NCBI RefSeq assembly: GCF_000341285.1
Contig: NW_005178465.1
Span: forward strand, 62,001-126,000
Source: Galdieria sulphuraria
Lineage: Eukaryota; Rhodophyta; Bangiophyceae; Galdieriales; Galdieriaceae
Reading direction: 5' to 3'
DNA length: 64,000 nt
Shown: piece by piece, positions 25,556-36,871 of the stretch
How the letters are laid out: each line of letters starts with the position of its first letter
Position numbering within the stretch: the first letter of the stretch is position 1
Translations under genes and position numbers: made by a program
The notes under the pieces: model-generated
The model's database searches: none
What the model saw: the letters and a program-made list of their open reading frames with translations, nothing else
What the model was told of the DNA's origin: nothing

Positions 25556-27838
25556 GCGCGCCTTTCACGGGAAAACTTTAACAAGAGGGATGAATAAACA
25601 ACAACAACGGTCACGCTGCTTTTGTGAATAAAATTAAATATCTTTCAAGCAGTATCTTGTTAAAGCCCTACACAAAGGTAAACTTTTTTAGCTGCCCCGA
25701 CAACTCCAACAAGCGTTTGACTTTGGACTTGGACGCTCCGTGTTGCGTTCAAGGAAATGTGACAGATGGTTTAATGGTGGGGTGGGGGAAGCATTTCGAT
25801 TTGTAAGCGACAGTTTCGGCAGTCTAAAAGATGCTGACTTGTGGCTAGTGAGACCATGCGAAAACATCTATCTATTTCTATATTTACTTTCGATGGTTTC
25901 TACCATCATAAGAGTTCGAATTCGCTTTTTCAATCGGAAAATAGATATCTCTGTTCAAGCGACAACTTGAGATAAAGCAGTCTATCTGTTGTGGAGTAAG
26001 ACTTCTCTATAAATAGAGATTGTTTGCTATTGTGAAACCTATTGCTGGAAGCGAAAATGATAACCATAGAGCCTTCTGTATATATGAAATTTTCAAATTC
26101 CTCCTCCTAGACCTTGTTTATGTTGCTTTGAAATAACACAAGTTTATCAGAAAAATTTTCACCACAACCTCGAAATGCTGTGGGACAACAACAAGGGAAG
26201 AAGATAACCGAACTCTTATTGGGTGAAGTAATATGGGTATATTCTTCTCCTGCTAATATAGGATGATAACTGTACTTCAACACTTGGAGAAGAACCGAAG
26301 ATGAACAAAGAAGAGGTGTATTTTCAACGGCAGTTTAGCTCGGTTTTCTTAAACCAAAGAGCTCTTAATTCCTGCTAAACAAACAACATTATATTAGGAA
26401 AACGAGTAAAAGCTGAAACGTACTTGTATCCACAGCATATATATATATAGTCACAAGGCAACATGGTCAGAATTGGAGTATGTGTCGACTTGTCAAATAC
26501 TTTGAGAAATCAAAACTGCGTGTAAGAGAATATGACAGACAGCGATCACTCCGTCAGAAGCTCTTTTCTGAATTAGGAAGTAGCACATTCGACAGAGAAA
26601 AAGACACATTTTTCTACGACAAAGATATCTCAGTAGAAATTCTATAAAGTTATACGAAATATGATGCATTTTTTGCAGTAAGCAGTTTAATGTTTATTTT
26701 CCAGCCAAAGTTTAATGTATGAATAAATAAAGGCAAACAATAACTCTTCTCCATTCCCGCTATCAATGTAAAAAGCAATAAGAGAGGCAGTCAAATTCCT
26801 TTTAATCTTAAACAAAGTAACTTTTCCATACCCTTTCAAGGCTTGGACTCAAAGTCATAAATTAAAACATAACGCAATAATCAGTGTTTCCTTTATCATT
26901 CCTTATTACATTTAATTCTCTTAAATGTCATCCTTGTATTAAAACAGACAAAACAAATTCTTTCACACAACGATGACGAATGGCATTTTTTCACATTAGT
27001 AAAATTTAATCAAAATGAATCTACTATCATTTTTAAAAAAATAGCTAAGAAAGTAATATATAAGTTATATGCTTCAGTACTTTGAAAACAAACGATCGAT
27101 GAAAAGTTCAGTAACCTACCCGATTAAATTTTAATTGTCGATGAAACGAATTTTTGATTATTTAAAATTATCAATATAATTTTAATCAATTGTTTACTTT
27201 TCGTTCTGCTTGGAGAGAGTTCCAAGAGTATTTTACAAAAATTAATTCTCTACTTATCGCGACACGAAAATTTTAATTCTTTCTAATTCGGCTTTTTGCT
27301 TTACTTTCTTTTAGCCGTCTCTTTGCGTGGTTTCTCTCATTATAATTTCCATCAAGTGATAAATTTATTATCATTTCCATTGTTTAGACTTCGTTGCTCT
27401 ACGTTCTTGTACTTGCCATTTTTCTACAATCGTTCCAAAGTGCTGTATGCACATTCTCAGTTTTGCTTCTTGCTTAAAAATGCGTCGTTTTCATTATTTT
27501 TACTCATTATTTAAATGAAGAGTTCGCCCAGAAGTTGTCAATTTGGTTCTTTGTTAGGATAACAGATACTTTCGATAAACTGTTTTTGTCTTGAGTTCTT
27601 TGGGACTCAACTACAAATGTTTTTTTGTGTATCTCGTTGTTTTCATTTATTAAGGTTTTGGGTGTTGGCGATACATTGGGCGTGATTTTCATTTTAAAAG
27701 CGCTTTCGACATTGAATAAAATTGCATGGGGATTTTTGTCGACGATGTGTAGTGTCGTCGTCGAGAGTTTAGGTAATTCCTTGAGTTTTGTAACAAATAA
27801 AGGCATTATATTTATATATCAGTGTTTGATTGTTATCG
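25556..27838. other. AT-rich gene-poor stretch
   Basis: 2.3 kb, the longest gap in the window. No convincing gene: the ORFs are short, poorly coding-like and lack family motifs. From about 26600 to 27500 it becomes very AT-rich with A and T runs. A small perfect hairpin (TCTCTATAAATAGAGA) lies near 26003. The right end contains a TATA-like stretch in front of the structured RNA candidate. Confidence 0.7.
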
Positions 27839-28026
27839 GAGACCAAGTGATGCATCGTGGCGTGCACCAGGAAGTACTGTATTCACCGAGGTATTTTCTC
27901 GATGACGTGCGCCTGAAAGGGTTGTTTCTCACCACGTTCTAGGTGCAGTCTCGAGAAAAAGAACCCACCTTTGGTGAACAGGAACTATGCCTGACAAGCC
28001 CCAGTTCATGGAAGTCTGATGGTCTC
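27839..28026 (+). ncRNA. Candidate structured RNA, box C/D-like
   Basis: A GC-richer island at the end of the AT-rich gap. Its ends pair perfectly: GAGACCA (27839-27845) with TGGTCTC (28020-28026). Directly inside are a box-C-like GTGATGC (27847-27853) and a box D, GTCTGA (28014-28019), as in C/D snoRNAs. The interior has clean hairpins: CGAG/CTCG, CACC/GGTG, CACC-TTT-GGTG and CAGG/CCTG. A TATA-like run (about 27807-27819) sits 25-30 bases upstream of the 5' end, and TTTATTTT follows the 3' end, so a Pol III snRNA-type unit is plausible. Which RNA it is, I cannot say. The 3' end is 17 bases from the stop of IDH on the other strand. Confidence 0.4.
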
Positions 28027-28042
28027 ATAGCAATCTTTATTT

Positions 28043-29501
28043 TCACTGAGCGGAAGACGCCATCTTTACGGAGAGCTTGCTGTTGAGTCTTTCTGCAATC
28101 GCGTCCATGAACGCCTCTGTAAGCAAATAATCATCTTCTGATAAGTCATCTGCACCATACACAGCGATGGCCAAGTCTTTGGTCATTTTTCCAGATTCAA
28201 CCAGTTCAATGCAAGCTCTCTCCAAGGAGTCTGCAAAGTCACACAACTCTTGTTGGTTATCCAATTTTCCGCGATGTGCTAAACCCCGCGTCCATGCGAA
28301 GATGGATGCAATGGGGTTGGTGCTTGTTTTTTCTCCTGCCATATACTTACGGTAATGTCTAGTTACGGTACCATGGGCAGCTTCCGACTCCACCGTCTTT
28401 CCATCCGGAGCCATGAGAACGCTGGTCATCATTCCCAAGCTTCCAAAACCCTGTGCAATGACATCACTTTGTACATCCCCATCGTAATTCTTACATGCCC
28501 ATACAAAGTTTCCACTAGATTTTAAAGCCTGTGCTACCATATCATCGATAAGCCGGTGTTCATATTGAACATTTGGATATTGTGCACGGAGTTGCTCAAA
28601 TATTTCGATAAATCTTCCATCATAAGTTTTCAAGATGGTGTTTTTGGTGGAAAGGAACAAGGGTAGGTTTCTAGCTGATGCGAATTCGAAACAAGACTTT
28701 GCGAATCCTCTTATTGATTCATCTGTGTTGAACATACTTAAAGCCACACCACCACCGGATTCAAACTGATGCACAGTCTGAGTGGTTGTCTTTCCATCCT
28801 TTGTTTGACAAACCAACTGTACAACACCGCCTTGAGGTGGAATCGAAACTTCTGTGGCTCGATATTGGTCCCCAAAGGCGTGCCTACCGATGATGATAGG
28901 TTTTTTCCAACCAGGAACCAGTCTAGGGACGTTGTTACAGATGATAGGTTCTCTAGAAAACAAGTTAGCACGATGCAATCATTTGCCAATACACGACACA
29001 CGAACCGAAACACAGTTCCGTTCAAGATCCCACGAATGGTTGCGTTGGGTGATTTGTACATTTTCTTCAGATTGAATTCCTTTACTCTCTGTTGATCGGG
29101 TGTTATAGTGGCACACTTGACGCCGACGTTGTACTTTTTGATGGCTTCTGCAGCTTCTATGGTAACTTGATCTTCGGTCTTGTCTCTGTTGGGTAAACCC
29201 AGATCAAAATACTTCAAATCAATATCCAAGTATGGAAATATTAGTTTGTTTTTAATAAACGACCATATGATGCGGGTCATTTCATCTCCGTCAAGTTCTA
29301 CAATAGGGTTTTTCACACGAATCTTTCCGTTTGTAGCCATTGACGATAGTGCCAACCTGAAAGCTGCTTTAGGATAGTGTCTACTAGGAATACTTGAAGC
29401 TTTTTCATAGTCAGTTTGTATAGGTCTCTAGGAATGAACAACACACATACCCAAAGTTGGAGCATGTAGCCACATTTCTCCCCAAGTCGAGATGTCCACA
29501 T
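28043..29501 (-). CDS. NADP-dependent isocitrate dehydrogenase
   Basis: Oxidative decarboxylation of isocitrate to 2-oxoglutarate with NADP. Three exons. The first gives [17 protein letters not shown] and continues [20 protein letters not shown] into the mature enzyme at [19 protein letters not shown], so an organelle presequence of about 45 residues precedes the domain. The second intron, between TVFR and EPIICNN, starts GTTCGT, an unusual donor. Substrate and metal residues are visible: [45 protein letters not shown] and [14 protein letters not shown]. The end SVKMASSAQ has no peroxisomal signal. Mitochondrial or plastid location is inferred. Confidence 0.93.
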
Positions 29502-29599
29502 TCGAGAGACTCTCAACGATATAGAAAGGGATCCAAAAGAACACAATGGAATGTATTTATTTCTAATTGCATAAAGAGTTTACACAACTCTCTTCTTAT

Positions 29600-32500
29600 T
29601 CACCAACTTTTATCAACAGTTACCGAGGATACATCGCCTTGCTTCCTTACAATATCATGAAAGGCACGAGGAAGATGATTCATAGCTTCATCCATATCAT
29701 GTACAACCACAAAAATGGATTCTTTATCCAACTTTTCCAAAACGTTGGCAACTCTCTTCTTCCCTTCGCTATCTAAATGTTGGAAAACTTCATCTAAAAC
29801 CTGGTTTTTTATCATTCTTGGTTAGTCCATTCTTAATAACTTATTACCTACCATGATATTACAATGAAAGCCACATCTTCGTTCTCCTATATCATGAAAT
29901 GCCAATGCCAATGCAACTCCCAAACGTCGACGTTGTCCACCTGAGAGTTGCGAATAACTTCTATTAGAAAATGAACCATGACTGTTCTTGACAAGTATCT
30001 TCTTATCAATCATTTCTACCATTTGCTCCTTTTTACTCTTTAAACAAGTAAAAGGTCTCAACTCCACTTGGATATGTCCATGGCTGATCATAGATAAATA
30101 GGAATTGATGCGTTGTTGCAGTTCATAAAGTACTTGTTTCAATACAAAATGCTATTCAAATCAGATATCCAATCCATTTCCAACACATTCACTTACCGGT
30201 ATACCTCGAGGACCAAATACTTTATCCAATTGCTGTAAAACTTGTTGGTCTTTTTCTATTCGACGCAATTCTTCATTCCAAGTAGCCAAATATCGGTTCT
30301 GTTGTTCCCAATCTTCTCTTTCCTTTTGAATAAATGAAACAAGAGGATTGTGTGAGTTGAGAATGGCTTCCTTTTCCAACAAGTCCTTTTCTTTCTGTAA
30401 ATATTTGATACGAGCTTCACATTCACTCTTTTCCTTGTGACATTGAGATGCTTTGTTATTCCATTCTTCCAAACGTTGCGATTGTTCTTCATATTCCTTT
30501 TGTAAGTGCTCATATTCTTTCCATTGATTGTCCAACTCTAGTTGATATACTGCTTTCCTCCGTTGCAATGTTTTCATTATAAGATTACTCAAGTGCTCAC
30601 AATTGAACACATCATAGGTTGATTCCTTTGAGATGCCACTTTTACTAGAAACTCTTTCCTCCTCCTCCTCCTTCTTCTTCTTTTCAGTCAACAATTGACC
30701 AAGAAGAATTATCAAATGATTTTTCCAACTTTGTTCTTCATCAAGCTGTTGCCATTCCTTGAAAAGTTGTTTCAATTGCATGATTTGTTGTTGCACATCG
30801 TTTCTTTCTTCCCCTATTCGTTCCTTTTCTATTTGGATATCATTTATTTCTTGTTTGGCTTTGGCCATGGAATTATATACAAGTTGCTGATATTCTTGTT
30901 TGGCTTGGTCCATATGATGTTGAATGTGATTCAATATCTTGGACATTCTTTCTTCTCTTCGTACACTTAATTGATATGTTCTTTGTAAATTTTCGAGTGC
31001 TTTCTTATGATGCGTTGGACTCACAGGTTGTAAACAATAATCACATATCCATTCATCTTCTTCCTTTCCTCCTACTTTTTCCCATTGAGTTTGTAAAACC
31101 ATTTTCTCATTCCATACTTTGGAATATTCCACTTGATATCGTTGATATCTTAATTCCCATTGTTTCCATCTTAAATAGGCCCCTTTTGTTCCATTTCGAT
31201 CCCCAGTTGGCTTTCCTAGTGTCCATTCTTCTTCCCATTGTGTACATTGTCGGGACTTTTGTTTCATCTCATATTGACACTCGTCCCATTGCAGTTGTAA
31301 ACGTTGCAATTGTTCATGGAATTGCTGTTGTGTTGGCTTTTGTTTCAAAATACTTTGTATTTGTTTCTTTCTATCATCTCTTTGTTGCTTCCATCGTTTA
31401 TATTGTTGTTGCCATTCATCATGTTGTTGTTCTATGCATTCCAAATAATTGTACTGATTTCGATGGTTTGCTATTTGTTGTTGTATTGTGGTTATTCCAT
31501 GTTGCAAATCATACAACCTTTGTTTGGTGTCATGTATCTCTTCTTGGATATCTTGTAATCGATCATTCAACTGTTGTAAAACGTCATAATGATCACGTTG
31601 TGGTACACTTGTCACGGAATGACTCGTATGGTGTTCCATTCTATCTAAATGAGATGAATACAAAACATCATTCTCTCTTAAATGGACACGAGTTAATAAA
31701 CGTTGATATTCCATTTGTTGCATTTCTATTCTCGATTCCAATTGCTTGCACCAGTTTTCGGTGGTTTCTATTTGCGACCGCAATCGAAGAATACTTTCAT
31801 CCAACGTCTTGAGCCTGTTTCGAACATAGTGTTTGCAACCTTCCCATATATTCAAAGGAATGAACCGACTCAGTTGTTCCTTCCATTCTCGGTCATTGGA
31901 AGCAAATAAATCATATAGAAAAGTATGCTGTCCAAAGAATACACAATGTGATAACAACCGTGTATCGATCCATCGATCGAGTTGTTGTTGAGTGGCACGT
32001 ATTTCTTGACAAGTCCATTCTTCTCCATCCAACCAAATGCGTAGTCGATGAGAAGCACGTTTTCTTTGTATACAACGAGTTACTTGTAAACTATGTCCAT
32101 TCCATCGACCATAAACGGTGACTTGAGCTTCTTTGCGGTCATCGTGAATCACATGAGAACAAAAAGTCGTGCAAGTAGTGAGACACCACAACGCTGCCAT
32201 CCATAAGGTTGTCTTCCCACTGGCATTGCTTGTACTGGTTATATCATCCTCATTTTCACCAGTTAAGATGACCAGTCCTCGATTGGATAATGGATAAGTT
32301 ACCGAATCACGAAAAGAACCAAAACCATCGATATGTACCCAATCCAAAACTAAATCAATAGAGTTGGATTGTTGACCATCGAAAGATGCATGTTCTTGAG
32401 AAGCAAGTACTTGCTAAGTCATGTTGAGTAGTCATCTATCGTGATTATTCGATATACGTACTTGAATGATTTCCTTTCCAACATCCATTACGGATAAAGA

Positions 32501-33784
32501 CAATTTGTAGACATCTCCATATTGTTGTAATATTCTGATAGGATCTCTCAACTCTGCGGGACTATTCTCGGATTCTATAGAAGAAACCGAGTTTTCCTTG
32601 TCTGGTTCATCAAGAAATGTGAATACTGATGCCTTTTGTTGCCGCACTTGTTCCAGAATGGGTGCAATCTGAGACTCTGGAATATCGGAGTTGACTTGAA
32701 GAAATACTCGGTCTCCAGGTTGTAAGAAATCCAAGGATGAAATGTTCAGAATATCACCGAAATGGTAATAATAATGTTTAGGACCTAATGAAATGGGAAT
32801 GGTTTCCTGTACAGACCAACGATGACTGCGACTTAGTCGTAACAAATACTTTTGTTGTCCACTTTCCATCGCAGAAACTTGATATGGAGAACCAACGTAT
32901 CGAATATGTGTATTGGGTATTTGCTGTGGTTTATGAAAATGACCAGAATATACCGCAACATGGGATGGAAAACAATCCGGTAAAACTCCTTTTGTACAAT
33001 TGAACGAAGAATGGCTTTCATTTCGTATCCATTGAGCACCTTGAATATCGGTATGACAAAAGACTGCGTCTATCTGACTCCACAAGGGAGAGACTGAAGA
33101 GATAACTTTGGTAAACAGATCATCTTCGCGAATAAAAGGAATCCATAAAGCATCCAGAAAAATACTTGGTTGGTCAATGACTAAGGCTGCAGGGTGTTTC
33201 AAAGACACCATAATGGGCAATAAGGAGTGAACCGTTCCATCATAAGAAACTTGGTCGTGATTACCCGGAATCATGATCAACGGCTGTTGCCATCGTTGTA
33301 GTTCTTCAATAGCAGCATTCAAAGGTTCCACTGGTAAAGAACCTCTTCTGTCCCAAAAGTCACCTAAAAATAGAACACCTGCATTCCTTTCATATGCTAC
33401 TTGGTGTACTTGTTTTAATACTTGTATACAAGTTTCTAGGTTATCTTTTCTCAAGTGCAAATCAGAAAACAACACAAATTGGTCGATATTTTCTATTTCT
33501 GGTATTGGAACTAGTTTTTTGACTACAAGGTGTTTGGGTAATTCTGAATTTTCAACACAAGACGATGAGGGAACCTGGTTAGTGGTTGAACGTTGCTGTC
33601 GTTTATGTTTCACAGAATAGCAACTTTTGTCCCATCTTGTTGTGTTGCAAAGTTTTCTAGTTGGGCTGCCAAGCGGACGGAAATGAATATTACTAGGAAT
33701 ACAACTCTTTCCTTGAGTAGTCACCAGCAGAGATAGAAGAAAGAGACACTTGGCACTATGAAATGGCATCCAAAAAGACTGCAT
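29600..33784 (-). CDS. Predicted SbcD-SbcC (Mre11/Rad50-type) fusion protein
   Basis: Exons 33784-32462, 32413-30197, 30151-29852 and 29800-29600 join in frame to about 1,346 residues. The N-terminus is a hydrophobic presequence (KCLFLLSLLVTTQG). Residues about 95-430 are a metallophosphoesterase with FSDLHL, GDFWDRRG, PGNHD, FCHTD and YSGHFHKPQ, the full SbcD/Mre11 ligand set. From about residue 460 it is SbcC: GFGSF, a stretched P-loop (GENEDDITSTSNASGKTTL), long coiled coils, the zinc hook WICDYCLQP, signature YSQLSGGQRRRLGVALALAF and Walker B NIMVLDEVFQHLD. The joining intron is 32414-32461 (GTACGT..TTAG, 48 bases, phase 0). The SbcC half has no ATG of its own upstream of the P-loop. Likely an organelle DNA-end nuclease. 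Confidence 0.8.
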
Positions 33785-33867
33785 TCATTGATATGGATCT
33801 CTATCATGATATAATCTCATAAGCTATTTCTATATTATACATAAATATCTATATTTGTGTGTATGTG

Positions 33868-33890
33868 TATATATATATATATATATATAT
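33868..33890. repeat. (TA)n microsatellite
   Basis: Uninterrupted TA run between the 5' end of the SbcD-SbcC gene and the 3' end of the cytochrome b5 gene. Confidence 0.9.
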
Positions 33891-33984
33891 AATGAATGTA
33901 TGTATATATTCATAAGAGATAATTCACAACCACATTCTACTATTCCTCATCATAGTTTCCAATAGAAGATCCCCAAAAGTAGTT

Positions 33985-34498
33985 TCAAAAATGAAATAAA
34001 AGCAACAATACGGAAATAATTCCCACTAGCAATAACAACCAGTGGAAACTATCCAAAGTAGAAGCAGCCAACGTTCGCAAATACTTTCTCCAAATACTTG
34101 TCTCTGCAGTCTGTTTTAATAAACCGTCACATTCTAAAACACAGTCTCTGGTCACATAACCAATACAATAGTTTTGCAATAATTGTTGAGCTTCTTCAGG
34201 ATGTCCTGCCTTTTCAAATTCCAATGTACCATCATCACCTATATTGGATACTATCAGATTATGTTGTTGTTAGGATGTACATTATGTAAGCTACTACCTG
34301 CATATTGTAACAGTATTTCGTCACCACCAGGATGCGTATCCAAAAATGAAGAGAGGTTGTATACTTTGCCGTGTACAATCACCCACAAGTCTTTACGAGT
34401 ATGGTGCCTTGCAATCTGAGAAATATAGAGTCAAGTAGATAGTTTCTTATGATGATACATACCTGCTCTATGGTATAAATGTGTGTGTTGTCCTTCAT
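33985..34498 (-). CDS. Tail-anchored cytochrome b5
   Basis: Small haem protein that passes electrons to ER desaturases and hydroxylases. Three exons from ATG 34498 (MKDNTHIYTIEQ). The haem-binding core reads KDLWVIVHGKVYNLSSFLD then THPGGDEILLQYAG with the first axial histidine in HPGG. The second axial histidine is in FEKAGHPEEA. A C-terminal hydrophobic helix (FHWLLLLVGIISVLLLLFHF) forms the tail anchor. About 120 residues, normal for the family. An ATG further upstream near 34580 could add a hydrophobic leader through another exon, but is not needed. Confidence 0.9.
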
Positions 34499-34804
34499 GT
34501 ACGACTCTTGCAATCAACAAAACTTTGTATAGTCTCCTCACCCTTCAATCATTCCCACCATGAAGAGGAATACACTCGTCATCCACGTGTGCCGTGCATG
34601 TCCTTGAAATGATCTGTTGTGTCGATGTTTGACTGTTGTCATCTTCTTCTTATTAAAGATATCATGAATTCATCTGTGATACTCAAAGTAATGGATATTA
34701 TATTCAAAAAAAGATAGAGCCATAGATGACTGGGATATTCCTATTCCAACAATGAGATGTAATGAATATTCTTCATATATGTAATAAAGATAGAGGAGTG
34801 AAGG

Positions 34805-36871
34805 ATGACTCAAAAGCAATTCTTTCTCTCTCCCCTCTTATTTTGGAATCATCAGACATTCCAGAAAATAATGCCTCTCCATCCAGTACACTCGAAGCCT
34901 TCTCAACAAAAGGATAATGAAGACTCACTATGTGGATCAGTATTTGCTTCAAGATACATGTCAAAGCCTATACCTACATATCGCATGCCTGAGGAAGCCA
35001 TGCCACCAGAAGTGGCTTACCAGGTTGGTATCAACACTCGTATGCAGTTACTGAAATAAGACAAAAAACTAGTTGATTCACGAAGAATTGGCACTCGACG
35101 GGTATTGAAAGTTGATACTATAATCCTTTGTTGTTCAACGATGATAAATTAGGAATCCACAGTTGAACTTGGCGTCTTTTGTGACCGTATGGATGGAGCC
35201 CCAAGCAGACCGTCTTATGACTGAAAATATTGTATGCTATCTTTGCACTCAATGCTATTGAATATAGAGTTGTCGTTTCATGGTTAGGGTAAAAATTTTA
35301 TTGACTTGGAAGAATACCCTTGTACTGCAGAGTTACAAAAGCGTTGTGTCAATATGATTGCACACCTCTTTCACGTACCTACAGAACAAGGTCAATCGGA
35401 CTCTGTAGGCACAGCTACAGTAGGGAGTTCAGAAGCAATCATGTTGGCTGGTTTGGCTTTCAAGTGGCGATGGAAACAAGCAAGAAAACAAGCGGGATTG
35501 TCAACAGAAAAAGTATTTTGTGTAAAATGGTTCTCTGAATGAATCCTACTAACTCAAATATGTTGACAATCTTAGCCCAATCTTGTGATGGGATCCAATG
35601 TGCAAGTATGTTGGGAGAAGTTTTGTCGCTATTTTGAAGTAGAAGCACGTTATGTACCGGTATCGGAGAATCTTTTGATTATGGAACCAGAAAAAGCCAT
35701 GTCCTATGTGGATGAGGTTTGTTTTGTTTTGTAGTCAACTAGTTGTAATGTTAGGGTTGTAGAATACCATCGGTGTTTGCAGCATTCTTGGAAGCACATA
35801 TAATGGTGCATTTGAAGATGTGAAAAAACTAAATGACTGCCTTTGCAAGTTGAATGAAGAAAAAGGTTGGAACGTTCCTATTCATGTGGATGCAGCTTCT
35901 GGTGGTTTTATTGCACCTTTTCTTTATCCTGATTTGGTTTGGGACTTTCGTCTTCCTCTCGTACGTTCCATCAATGTTTCTGGACATAAATATGGCCTTG
36001 TGGTAAGTTGGTTTTGGAAACAAAAATGGGGACTAGAATGGATAATATTGACAAGTATCCTGGTGTGGGATGGGTTGTATGGAAGAGTCAAGAGGATTTA
36101 CCACAAGGCAAGTGTATTGAAGGGAAGCGGTGATTGAATGCTCTCAATGTATGTTGTTATAGATTTGATATTTCATGTAAACTATTTGGGAGCAGATCAA
36201 GCTACATTTACTCTCAACTTTTCAAAAGGAGCGGGTCAGATAGTAGCACAGTATTATCAATTCATTCCCATGGGACAAAATGGATATAGAGCTGTGTTAA
36301 GTAACCTTCAAAAGATATGTCAGTATTTGAGAAAGAAAGTTGAAGAGAGTGGACGCTTTAGAGTTTATAGTGATGAAGTGAGCGTACCTTTGGTTGCCTT
36401 TGGTTTAAAAGAACCTCAAGCATATGATGAATTTGATATCTCACATCGTCTAAAGGAATATGGCTGGATCGTTCCAGGTATACGAAAATGTTGACTGATT
36501 TCCCAATGGTTTTTGACTCTTGTATAGCATATAATTTTCCTCCCAAGGCTGAACATATCAAAGTTCTTCGAGTAGTGATTCGTGAAACTTTTTCTAGAGA
36601 TTTATGTGATATGTTATGGAGAGACTTGATGTGGACGTTGGAGGAATTGGACAGAAAAACTCCCGACTCTATACGTCACGGCAGAGAATTGCTGATGGAA
36701 AAGAATCGACAAAAGCACAAAGCATTTGCTCACGTGAAAGTAAGAGAGACAAAACTCGTGAAGACGTTCTTTTCTGAGTCTTGTTTAGAGTCAAAAACAA
36801 AAAACCAATGGAGTCTGTTAGTTTTGGGTTTATATTCGTTTAAAGTTTGTGTTGGTATTCCCATTTCTTAA
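34805..36871 (+). CDS. GAD: Glutamate decarboxylase
   Basis: PLP enzyme making GABA from glutamate. About eight exons align with plant GAD throughout: [106 protein letters not shown], the PLP-binding [12 protein letters not shown], and [20 protein letters not shown]. The intron at 36108-36162 is GC-AG (GCAAGT..ATAG); that join gives DLPQDLIFHV, the family spacing. A start at 34871 ([10 protein letters not shown]) is possible. The C-terminal 40 residues diverge and end in a hydrophobic stretch. I see no clear plant-type calmodulin-binding helix. Its stop overlaps that of DBP10. Confidence 0.92.
36108..36162 (+). other. GC-AG intron in GAD
   Basis: 55-base intron with donor GCAAGT and acceptor TTATAG. 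The next GT that keeps frame would insert two extra residues at a conserved spot, so the GC donor is preferred. Confidence 0.65.

Noticed and set aside
25905-25935. GAGTTCGAATTCGC followed by TTTTT, like a tRNA T-arm and terminator
   Set aside because: The T-stem does not pair correctly and no acceptor or anticodon arm can be built, in normal or permuted order.
27507-27942. Overlapping ORFs of about 100 codons on both strands
   Set aside because: No family motif, odd composition, and the plus-strand ORF runs through the structured RNA candidate.
27700-28026. U3 snoRNA
   Set aside because: Although the ends look like the U3 C'/D pair, no box A sequence is seen upstream and the TATA-like element would place the 5' end at the terminal helix.
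30976-31812. Long plus-strand ORF of 278 codons rich in Leu, Ile, Val and Phe
   Set aside because: It is the antisense of the Gln/Lys/Glu-rich SbcC coiled coil; such antisense frames stay open by composition and resemble no family.
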